Source: Ciona intestinalis (taxonomy: Eukaryota > Chordata > Ascidiacea > Phlebobranchia > Cionidae). Taken from it: a stretch of DNA of 64,000 bases. The DNA lies in the NCBI RefSeq assembly GCF_000224145.3, contig NW_004190863.1:62287-126286 (forward strand), in the 5' to 3' direction. The position numbers and the translations under genes are program-made. The notes under the pieces are model-generated. The model was not told the origin of the DNA and made no database searches. It saw only the letters and a program-made list of their open reading frames with translations. Shown here in pieces: positions 1 through 12,400 of the stretch; the stretch's first letter is position 1; every line of letters starts with the position of its first letter.

Positions 1-137
1 GTTATGAAAACTGTTATTTCTCAGCCATGCAAGGATGAATAAGTTCCATTTATTCCCAGGATTGCTCTTTATTAATCAGCCACCTACACTGTAATATTTG
101 TGAGCAAAATAAACTGATCTCACCATAGTATAAAAGA

Positions 138-371
138 ATGAATGTACCTTACTTTATCCTCGTGTGACCAGAAAGCGACAGTCGTTATCACACGGGTTTA
201 ACACCTCATGCCAGCTTATTTATTTGGGGATTTTTTCATATTTTTTATGTATGGCTGATAATTTGGACAACCCATTAGTGACTACTGGGTTGGAGCAATT
301 GCCGTTAAGTGTCTTGCCCAAGGACACATACGCCTTCAATGGTAGCAGCATTGAGCCTTGAACCGCCGAGC
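138..371 (-). mobile_element. tRNA-derived SINE, VPS18 intron (copy 1)
   Basis: Reverse copy of the family whose tRNA-like head is best seen at 2401-2466. The body includes a stretch that translates as [14 protein letters not shown] in many copies and is not a real protein. Confidence 0.75.
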
Positions 372-446
372 CTTAAATTTTACCACTCAGAATACTCAAC
401 TATGTGCTAAAAATTTTGTTAAACAAGTTTAAATTTTATTTTTCAG

Positions 447-3400
447 GTCACAAAATTGAGAGCGTGGGCTGGTGTCACACAGCAACAGGTAACACCACGG
501 GTGCTGTGCTGGTAGGAACAAGTTGGGGATTAATCATGGAGTGTTCCATTGAGGCTGGAGAAGACACCAAATTCTTTGGTGGGAGCGTGGACCAATATTT
601 CAAACAAGTTTATAAGTTTGCAAGCAGTAATGGAAGAGGTAAGTAGAAAGATTTTATTTCCTTGTACTTTATTAATACTTGTTGCATTTTTTGTATCGGG
701 GAGCTATTATTTTGAAACAGCTGTTATTTTGTTTCCTTATTACATTATTAAAATAATTAAACATAAATGGCTAGCTGTCTGCTAAGTGTAGCGACCATAC
801 TTATTTTCATCCAATTAAATGTAAATATGTTTTTAACTGTGTGTTTTAAAAATTGTTGTTTTGTCGTTATATTCTGTATTTTTGTTTAAAAATTTCAAAA
901 TCATTTCTGCCGTAATCGAAGAGACAAATAGAGTTGTTATATTTCTCATTTATTGATTCAAATTTTTAATGTTTAAAGCTGCTTTTATTTTTAAAATTTA
1001 ACAGGGTTAAAGAATGGTTTACATTTTTTAGGTGATCCTGTAACAGGACTTGAATATTTCTGTACTGCATCTAAACAAGACGGTAAGAATGATTATTGCA
1101 TATTCGCTGCAACACCAAACAAACTTTATCAGTTCAGTGGAACAATGAGTCCCAACAGCGGAGAAGTCCCAGTTTTTCAGGTGAACAATTTTGTTAAATG
1201 CATAAACGCGTAATCTATTTAAATAGGTAGAATTCACTATTTAGGTTTTCGTAAAACAATTATTTTAAAGAAGCATTGATAGGATTGCCTAGGTAAAATA
1301 TAAACGTTGTGCCATAATATATAATATATTACTAATTAATGGTTTAAAACAATGTAAAAAAACTCTCTGTATTGTTGAGTGTTAATCGTATTACATGTAA
1401 ATACCAAGCACATGGTTTTGACATATTTATATACGGGAAGTTGTACACGGGAAGGTGGGGAAGATGATACACCTTTTCATTCTATTTTCTTGTCTCTTTT
1501 GGTAGTAAACAAAAAACATTCAAAAAAATTTAAAACCATATTCTCACAACTCCCATAGGCCGTTGTTACTTGTTTAAAACACGATCAGAATATTTAGATA
1601 TTATGTGCCAAATGTGTCCCATCTATCCCCACTCTAATATATTTATGATTTGGGGCTTTTGTCACATACACAAATTTATACATATATATCATTACCTTTT
1701 ATTTTGCAGGCTGTGTTTAGTTTATACATCAACACACCCCCACGCCATATACAAATACCAGGAATACGTGATGGTAGTCAACTTATCCTGCTCTACAGTT
1801 CAAAAGGTTCTACAGGTGTGGAAATGCTTAAAAAACAATTTATTGAACTAAAAAAATGGTTTAGCAGATGTACATTAAAATCCGTTCATACCTTATAAAA
1901 GATTGTGGCGTGCTTCTGATACATTTTACTCTTGTGAAATCCTATGCATTGACGCACCGCCAATATATTAAATTTTCATTTTTCGTTCTGACAGTTGTTA
2001 CAAAAAAGGCCCTTTAAAGTGTCATTTGTAATAAAACATGTACACAGTCTGATAGTCATAAAAATTTATCAACAAACTTTTAAAAAAAATGGCAAGAACT
2101 TTAATTAACCAGTTACTTAATGCAGCTTAATTTTACAATTTTCACATACATAAATTTATTCACAAGAATTTCCATTTTTCACCCTACAGTTCCCGTCCCT
2201 ACACAGTTTGCATGGATGACAGCAGAAGGCGTCTACATTGGTGAGATTAAACTTCCATCCATGGTTGAAACATCCACATCTATCCAACAAAGGTCTCTCA
2301 TTACAAACGCTAGGCTTGTGCATTATCCAGACACAGGTAATATTTTTCATGTTCCATTTTGGTCTTTTTTAGATTCTTTACCTTACAAATTTATCATTAG
2401 TCTGGTGCCATAGCGCAATTACTTAGCGTGCCTGCCTCTAACCTAGAGGTAATGGGTTCAAGGCTCTTCAATGCTACCATTTTGCATGTATGTGTTCTTG
2501 GGCAAAACACTTATCGGCAATTGCTCCAACCCAGTGGTCAAAAATCTGTTGTCTAAATTATCAGCAGAAAAAATATTTAAAACTAAGTGTATATTTTTTT
2601 TAAATATGCAAAATGATTGAACCTTAAAATGTACAGCCTGGAGCGTTTTAACTAAATGATGAAATGTGATTTGGTTAAATTCTATTAAACTCTGATTAAT
2701 TTTTTGTTGCATAATGTTAGGCACATATGTTAACACAACATGTGAGGTAATGGGCCAATCCTGGCCTTAATCCTTGGACCCATGGCGTACTATGCTGCGA
2801 GACCTCACCCATATAGAATAGAACACTAACATATATCCTCACAGCCGCCGACAATACAAATCCTTTTGCTGATAACAGTGGAGAAGTATTAAACATTGTC
2901 CTCACTGAGTTTCACTTGCTCTTACTTTATTCTGATCGACTAAAAGTCATTTGTTCTCTCAACGAACAACTTATATTTGAAGATGTATATAGTTCTAGGT
3001 AAGTTTATTTTAGGTGTATTACTTTTTTCCAATGTTTTTTTTTNNNNNNNNNNNNNNNNNNNNNNNNNNNNNNNNNNNNNNNNNNNNNNNNNNCGTGTTA
3101 TTATTTATCTCATTAATAGTTTTGTAATACGTCATTAAAACTGGGTAGAACGCTCTCATTTTAATCAAAGGATTCTGGGTTAGGGGCTAGATGCTGCTAC
3201 CATTTGGGCCATATCTACATATGTGTGCTTGGAAAAAAAATTTAATGCTTCTAAATAAATATGTAGTAACTTATAAGCAGACACAGTACACGTAATAGTA
3301 AATAGGGCATGTGTGTTAAAAAAACTGTTATTTCTCAGCCATGCAAGGATGAATAAGTTCCATTTATCCCAGGACTGCTCTTTATTAATCAGCCACCTAC

Positions 3401-6400
3401 ACTGTAACATTTGTGAGCAAAATAAACTGATCTCACCATAGTATGAAAGAATGAATGCAACTTACTTTATCCTCGTGTGGCCAGAAAACGACAGTCGTTA
3501 TCACACAGGTTTAACACCTCATGCCAGCTTATTTATTTGGGGATTTTTTCATATTTTTTATGTATGGCTGATAATTTGGACAACCCATTAGTGACTACTG
3601 GGTTGGAGCAATTGCCGTTAAGTGTCTTGCCCAGAGACACATTTACCCACAATGGTAGCAGCGTCGAGCCTTGATCCGCCAAGCCTTAAATTTTACCACT
3701 TAGAATACTCAACTATGTGCTAAAAATTGTAAGCAAGTTTAAATTTCCATTTTTCAGGTCACAAAATTGAGAGCGTGGGCTGGTGTCACACAGCAACAGG
3801 TAACACCACGGGTGCTGTGCTGGTAGGAACAAGTTGGGGATTAATCATGGAGTGTTCAATTGAGGCCGGAGAAGACACCAAATTCTTTGGTGGGAGCGTG
3901 GACCAATATTTCAAACAAGTTTATAAGTTTGCAAGCAGTAATGGAAGAGGTAAGAAAGAAGATGTTGTTTTTTGTACTATCTATATTATATTTTTGTAAT
4001 TTTTGTATCAGGAAGTTATTATTCTGTAAAAAGGTGTTATTTTTGTTTCCATATATGTATATAATTTTCTTTTTTGTTGTATTTTTATCTGAACTTAATT
4101 GTTTTTTTTTATTTTTTCTGGATTTAATAACTGTTTTTTTTAAGTTTTAAACTGCAAATATCATTTTTGCTTTATACTATAGCCTATATATATGTTTAAG
4201 ATATTCTATATAAAAAGATATTCTATATAAAATTCAAGACGTTTAATTAAAGATTTAAGTTATTTTAGGTGATCCTGTAACAGGACTTGAATATTTCTGT
4301 ACTGCATCTAAACAAGATGGTAAGAATGAATACTGCATATTCGCTGCAACACCAAACAAACTTTATCAGTTCAGTGGAACAATGAGCCCCAACAGCGGAG
4401 AAGTCCCAGTTTTTCAGGTGTACAAATTTATTTATTGCAGAAAACCTAATCTCTTTAAATAGGTTAAACTTAGGTTTTATTAAAACAGTTCAAATTGTAA
4501 GCATTGATACCAGTATTGCATAGGTAAACAATAAACTTTGTGCCATAATACATATTACTGATTAATGGTTTAAAACAATGTAAAAAAAACTATCTGTACT
4601 GTTACTGTTAATTAAGTGTTAATCTTATTACATGTAAATGGCTACTAAGCACATGGTTTTGGCATATTTATATATGCATATAGTAGGGTGGGGAAGATAG
4701 GACAACTTTTTAATCTATTTTCTCGCCTCTTTTGATAGTAAACAAAAAAACATTCAAAAAAATTTAAAACCATATTCTTACAACTCCCATAGGCCGTTGT
4801 TAGTTGTTTAAAACACGATCAGAATATTTGGATATTATGTGCCAAAGGTGTCACATCTACCGCCACCCCACTCTAATATATTTATGATTTAGGGCTTTGG
4901 GCACATATACAAATTTATACATATATATACCATTACCTTTTATATTGCAGGCTGTGTTTAGTTTATACACCAACACACCCCCACGCCACATACATATACC
5001 AGGAATACGTGATGATAGTCAACTTATCCTGCTCTACAGTTCAAAAGGTTCTACAGGTGTGGAAATGCTTAAAAAACAATTTATTAAACTAAAAAAATTG
5101 TTTAGCAGATGTACATTAAAATCCGTTCATACCTTATAAAAGATTGTGGTGTGCTTCTGATACATTTTACTCTTGTGAAATCCTATGCATTGACGCACCG
5201 CCAATATATTAAATTTTCATTTTTCGTTCTGACAGTTGTTACAAAAAAGGCCCTTTAAAGTGTCATTTGTAATAAAACATGTACACAGTCTGACAGTCAT
5301 AAAAATTTATCAACAAACTTTTAAAAAAAATGGCAAGAACTTTAATTAACCAGTTACTTAATGCAGCTTAATTTTACAATTTTCACATACATAAATTTAT
5401 TCACAAGAATTTCCATTTTTCACCCTACAGTTCCCGTCCCTACACAGTTTGCATGGATGACAGCAGAAGGCGTCTACATTGGTGAGATTAAACTTCCATC
5501 CATGGTTGAAACATCCACATCTATCCAACAAAGGTCTCTCATTACAAACGCTAGGCTTGTGCATTATCCAGACACAGGTAATATTTTTCATGTTCCATTT
5601 TGGTCTTTTTTAGATTCTTTACCTTACAAATTTATCATTAGTCTGGTGCCATAGCGCAATTACTTAGCGTGCCTGCCTCTAACCTAGAGGTAATGGGTTC
5701 AAGGCTCTTCGCTGCTACCATTGTGCGTGTTTGTGTCCTTGGGCAAGACACGGCAATTTGTTGCTCCAACCCAGTGGTCAAAAACCTTTGGTCTAAATTA
5801 TCAGCCACACATAAAAAAATGAAAAATAATTATGCCAACTGGTAGCAAAATTGGGTTGGCAAGTAAGGTTGTAATTTGGTTTAAACAAATACTCAGTTAA
5901 ACTGTTACTTTGTATATACTAGTTATTTAATATCTACATCTACTAGTTATTCCTGAATCATAATTTATTTATTTATTCCTATTTAAAACTAAATAAATAT
6001 TTTTTTTCAAATGCAAAATGATTGAACCTTAAAATGTACAGCCCGAAGCGTTTTAACTAAATGATGAAATGTGATTTGGTTAAATTCTATTAAACTCTGA
6101 TTAATTTTTTGTTACATAATGTTAGGCACATATGGTAACACTAACATGTGGGGTAATGGGGCCTAAATCCTAGGACCCATGGCATGCCACGCTGCGATCA
6201 TTAATATTAATATGAATAACACTAAACATCCTCACAGCGGCTGACAATACAAATCCTTTTGCTGATAACAGTGGAGAAGTATTAAACATTGTCCTTACTG
6301 AGTTTCACTTGCTCCTGCTTTATTCTGATCGACTAAAAGTCATTTGTTCTCTCAACGAACAACTTATATTTGAAGATGTATATAGTTCCAGGTAAGTTTA

Positions 6401-9400
6401 TTTTAGGTGTATCGACCAAGCTTATTTTCGGACAACTAAATGTAAATATGTTTTTAACTGTAAGCGTGTTTTAAAAACCGTTGTTTTGTCGCTATATCCG
6501 GTCGTTTCGTTTAAAATATCTTAGAATCTTCGCTACCGTAATCGAAGAGACAAATTAAGTTATTGGTATTAATTATTATAATCTAAGAGGCTTTTATTAT
6601 AAGTTTGCTTGCTTGCTTTTGCATTTTCATTGCAGAAAACCTATGCTGCAATATGTTTAGGTTAAGGTAATTTGAATTTTTTTTTAATCTTTATTACACT
6701 ATATTGTTTACGGCACAGTTTCTATTGCATAATGTCAGTTTGCTTGCTTTCGCATCGGGATTGCCTATTTTGCCTGTTTGTTGTTTAAAAACAAATATTT
6801 TGTGAGTTTCCTTTTGATTGTAGTTTTTTTAAACTAGTTAAAACTGAAATTTCCTAATTTTTGTTTTATTATCAATGTTTTTTGTAGGTATGGTCAACTG
6901 CGCGGTTTGGTGAAGGACCCTGCTCAGGGCACAATATGGGCATATACCGATGGTGCTGTTTTTAAGTATAAGGTAATATGGCAATGGTAGTTTTTGCACA
7001 GAAATATTGTGCAGTAGTACGCTTCCATAAAGTGTTTGTGGATTTATATTAAATAATAAGGTGGGGTAAGATGGGACACCTTTGGATCATAATATTTAAA
7101 TATCATAATTGGTTTTAAACAATTAACAACGGTCTATGGGAGTGGTAAGAACACGATTTCATAATTCTTTAAATGTTCTTTGTTTACTACCAAATGGGAG
7201 GAGAAAATGGAATAAAAAGGTGTCCCATTTTCCCCCACCTTACTAACATTATCTGTATTAAGGTTGTAAAAGAGTCTCGTGATGTGTGGCAAATGTATCT
7301 GGACATGGGAAAATTTGATCTGGCTCGTGAACACTGCAGAGACAACCCAGCTAATTTAGATAAAGTAAGATTTTTTCTTGGATATTCAACTATAGTTGTG
7401 AGACATTGTAAAACTAAATTGCATTAAATTTAATTGTTCTAGGAATTCACTGTGGTTTTAGAACTCTAGCTCTAGATAAAACGTTTCATTTATCACAGGT
7501 GCTGACACGACAAGCAGAGCATGAATTCAGCAAAGGTCAATACCAGGAAAGTGCTTTGTATTACGCAATTACACAAAACTGTTTTGAGGATGTGGCTTTA
7601 AAGTTCCTGAGAGCTGGAAAAGAAGTTGCGTTGCGGGCTTATCTGCAGAAGAAACTAAGCAATTTAAAGGTTGTGTTTGAAATATTTTGGAAAGATGACA
7701 TTTATATATTTTTATATATTTTTATATATTTTTATATATTTTTATATATTTTTTCTAGTATATATAAGAATTTTTTATAATATTTGTTTTAACAAAATCT
7801 AGTGTGTACACCTACAGTTGTCTAACAAAAGGAACCTTTTTTATTAATGCGTAGGTCCACTAGTGTGAAAAATTTGTTTTGAAATTTTACTGTAAGCTAA
7901 AAAAGTTCATAAACACTAATTTTGAACCATGTGCTGTTGTATTATATACAGGCAGGTGAAACAACTCAAATGACGATGTTATCAACGTGGCTTGTTGACT
8001 TTATCTAANNNNNNNNNNNNNNNNNNNNNNNNNNNNNNNNNNNNNNNNNNNNNNNNNNTATATAGAGTAGGGTGGGAGAAGACAACACATCTTTAACACA
8101 GAAAATCTGCTAACCTGATCATGTTTTAAACAATTAAAAACAGTCTATGGGAGTCGGGAGGATACGTTTTACAATTTTTTGAATATTCTTTGTTTACTAC
8201 CAAATGGGACGAGGAAAATAGAATGAAAAGGTGTCCCATCTGTACCCACTCTATATTCTAAAATGTGTTGCCTTCGTATGTTATGTACTACTAGGCGATG
8301 AAATAATCATTAAAAGTGGGACATGTTTAAGTATATACAAACGAACAAAAAAAAAGTATGTAACTTGAAGTATTATGAAACAAATTCACAATAGGGGTCT
8401 GGTGCTGCGGAAATGTAACAGACAAAAATAAAATCCTACCAATTCTATATCAAAGGCAAAAAAGTATGTAACTTGAAGTATTATGAAACAAACTTAAACT
8501 AGTGATCTAGTGCTACAGAAACATAACAGACAAAAATCAAGTCCAATCAATTGTACAATAAAAAATATACAAATTTCGCCTAAATGGCATCGTCAGTCTG
8601 TTGTTCAAATATAGATTATCAATCTTTTAATTCCTAGGATTACGAGCGTGTAGTAAACCATCACATACAAAATGAGGATTATACATCAGCACTCGATGCA
8701 CTGAGGAAACAAAACTCTGTTCCTTTGTATTACAAGTTTTCACCAGTGCTAATGCAGGTTTGGTATTCTATATAAATATTTGGGCTCAACAGCTATGCTT
8801 TTTAACTCGCTCTTTTTTCCCACTTTTTATCCATATTGTGTTATAACAACTGTTCTTTTTGATGTTTATTCCCTTTTCTTTTGTTTTTTATATAACATGA
8901 TATTCGCAGTTTTTTTTCGAATTGATAAATAAAAATTATATTTTGTCCTTGGTTCGTAAACCTTTATGAAACCTGTTTGTTTTGTGATTCTAAATTTTTG
9001 GTTTGTGATCTTAAAAGACTGTTATTTCATCTGTCATACAGCAAGACATTATCAGGATTGCCAATTAAGTTTCAAATATGCCGCATTCTGTAGCACAGTC
9101 AAGGGTAGCACAGCCATCCTCTTCTTTAAAAGATTATAAATAAATAAAAAATTGGATTTAAAAAAAAGGGCATTTATTTTATTTCTCTGGCTGCACCACT
9201 GGCGGTTACAGTATTGGCGCTTTTAGATTACAAAAAAACAAATGCTAGAAGATTATTTTCAAAGTTTTGAATTATTTGTTTCCACAGCATATTCCCCAAA
9301 CAACAGTGAACGCATGGATTCAATTAGGACGACGCATTGATCCAAGGCACATTATTCCATCCCTTGTTAATTGCACTGAGGTATGTCATTACATATTTAG

Positions 9401-12400
9401 ATATACTTTGTATAGTAGGCTATGTTATATGTCCTATGTCGGTACATCACATTAAATCACGGTTAGCGAGCCTGCCTCTAACCGTAACCCAGAGGTAATG
9501 CGTTCAAGGCTCGTCGCTGCTATTGTAGGCTTATGTGTCCTTAGGCAAGACACTTAACGGCAATTGCTCCAACCTAGCGGCCACTAATGTGTTGTCCAAA
9601 TTATCAGCCATACTAAAAAAAATCGCCCACTAAGTAACATACATGGTAACTCATAAGCTGGCACGAGGTGTATGAAACAGAACAACCTTGTTATAGGGCC
9701 GGTATTTCCCGGCCAGGTGAGCAAGTTATATTCATTACATTCACATTAAAAATATTTATTAATTGCAAATATTTGGTATCTGCACATTTTATTTAACAGT
9801 TTTGTGATATTTTTTTTTTCGGAATGTTTTTTAAAATGTTTAAAAACAATATTTTTCTTATGTTTGATTTTCAAGATATATATTTTGCATACAGAGAGGT
9901 TCAGAAACACACTGGATGGAAGCAATTCGATATTTAGAGTATTGCACAACAGAATTGGAATGTAGCGATCCAGCAATTCATAATTATCTACTTTCACTCT
10001 ACGCAAAACACGTTCCGAATTCAGTAATCAGGTATTGTATATATAAACGCAAATTATTTTTGGAGGGATATTATATAAGGGTTTTGCTTCAAAGCGGTCA
10101 TTTTACTTCTGGCATGACACCTTTAGCACATAATATTCAAATATCATGATTGATTTTTAAATAATTAATAACTGTCCATTGGAGTTGTGAGGATACGGTT
10201 TTATAATTTTTTGGATCTTTTTCATTTACCATCAAATGGGATAAGAAAATAAAAAGGTGTCCCATCTTCCCCCACCCTACTGTACATATATACTGTCAAG
10301 GATAAGCATTAGTAATTGCTGTGTCCTTTAAATGAGAATAATAAAACCATATAAATTAAGCTATTATTACAGAGTTGGCATAACAGGTCAAAAAAGTCTT
10401 AAAAGTGTAAATATATGCACCAATATTTTTATCAATAGTTAATATATACCAAGCAATGACATATTAGGACATCATTTAAAAACATAGGATTTCAATCTCA
10501 CAAATTCAAAATTCTTGAATATGCATTGCATCCCTATGTGCAATAAAACATCTTTATTTGCTTTACAGTGCTTTTTCTAGACACAAATACCCATAAACCT
10601 GTTAAAAATTATTGTATTATTTTAATTGCTGTGCTTTTTCTATACAATACCCAAAAAGCTGTTAAATTATTTTATTAATTTCAGTTACCTCAGAGGACAG
10701 GGTGATGATTCCTCGGAGATATGTTACGACGTTAAATACGCACTGCGTCTCTGTCTCGGCAACAAAGATCCAAGTGCAAGTGAGACGCTACATCAAGCTT
10801 GTGTTCATATTTACACTGTCATGGCTTTGTATGAAGAAGCGGTTAACATGGCTTTAAAGGTGAAAAGAATATATGCATGTATTTTTAAAAGAATGTTATA
10901 ACTTGAGATTTATACACCTCGTTCCAGCTTATGAGCTACCATGTATGTTACTTTGTGGGTGATTAATAATTTAAACAACCCATTAGTGAGAACAGAGTTG
11001 GAGCAATTGCAGCTAAGTGTCTTGCCCAAAGACACATCTGCCCACGATGGTACTAAAACTGTTTTTTTGTTCCATCTTACCAAGGTTGACATAAGTTACA
11101 TATGTAGTAGCTTAAAGTGGGCATGAGGTGTATGAATAAAATTTTTTCCTCCATTCCACCCAGGTTGACGTAGAACTTGCGAAGTCGATTGCTGATCGTC
11201 GTGAATTAGAAGAAGATGAAGAAACACGGAGGAAGTTGTGGCTCTGCATCGCGAAGCATATTGTGCAGGAGGACAAGGACATTAAGAGAGCCATGAAGTT
11301 TTTACAGGTATTCGTGAAAAAGTCGGGCAAAAGTGGACATTTAGTGACACTTTATAACTTTTTTTTTAAAGATTTTGGAATTTGTTTTAAGTAAAACTTG
11401 TTTCTTTTTTAAATTTTTATTTTATTAAAACACTTACACACTAGTCAGTAGTCACACTGTTTGCATGAAAAATATGCAGTATGGGTGTTAGGGTAATAGG
11501 CTAAAATTGGCCTAAATCCAGGTCCTCAACCAGGAACTTAACCCACATAGAATAGAGTAATTAAAACACTTTTTTCAAAAACCCTAGTTAGTGTCATTCA
11601 ACAATTTAACATCTGACTCAGGAAATAGTAAATGTCGTATGGTGGCACTATAGCATCAAAAGGAAAAAGACTAGGTTCTATGGTAATGTCATAACAAAAA
11701 CGTAAACAATATTGTTTGTTTTTTCAGGAATCTGGTGACTTGTTGAAAATTGAAGATATTCTTCCTTTCTTCCCTGATTTTGTGACAATTGATCATTTTA
11801 AAGATGCGTTGTGTGAATCTTTAGCTGAATATAATAAACATATCGACCAGCTTAAAGTAAGAAACTCAGAATTGAGACAATAAGAATCACTTATTTAACA
11901 ATAGTCGTTATAACACGAGTGTTCTGTTTTACACACCTCGTACCCGTTTACAAGTTACCACGTATATAATTATGTGGATGTTTAAAGTAGGGCTGAAAAT
12001 ACAGAGTCTGAATTTTGGGGATAAAGCATGACTGTTCGACTGTTATACCCTACATACAATACAATGTAAAACTAGAGTAAACAACATTTAAATAAACAAT
12101 ATTAAAGTTCTAATGAGAAGAAAATTGTGCGTAAGAACACTATTTTTTATTTTATTAGACTCCTAATATTATTTCTTGTTTTTATTCCATCCAGGATGAA
12201 ATGAATGAAGCAACAAGCAGCGCTCATTCTATTCGTGCAAACATACAAGAAACAAGGTTAAACACTTATTTATGTTCATGTGTATTTTCATTTTACAAAG
12301 CATTAAGTCTAAAAAAATAACAACGCCACTCTAATTTTAAAATTAAAACAAACTTTTTTTACTATAATATATAATTTTTTTTTTTTTAAATTATGTTTTG

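Larger units (their letters stand above)
1..6400 (+). repeat. Direct duplication of a ~3.1-kb VPS18 segment around an assembly gap
   Basis: Bases 1 to about 3043 and about 3317 to 6410 carry the same five exons, the same introns and the same embedded SINE and MITE copies in the same order. The two copies differ by scattered substitutions and indels. Differences in the exon at 447/3758 are synonymous, while the exon at 1710/4951 has a few amino-acid changes. Copy 1 stops in a run of 50 Ns. The pattern fits two uncollapsed haplotypes of a highly polymorphic diploid better than an old duplication. Confidence 0.85.

Noticed and set aside
164-361. Recurring short peptide [14 protein letters not shown] in several reading frames (also 3477, 10941, 17874)
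   Set aside because: It is the same SINE body read in one frame; copies differ by frame and stops, so it is a shadow of the repeat and not a conserved protein.
2401-2470. A tRNA gene at the A/B-box-like sequence
   Set aside because: The cloverleaf is not complete, and the sequence continues into the repeated SINE body at many loci, so it is a SINE head.
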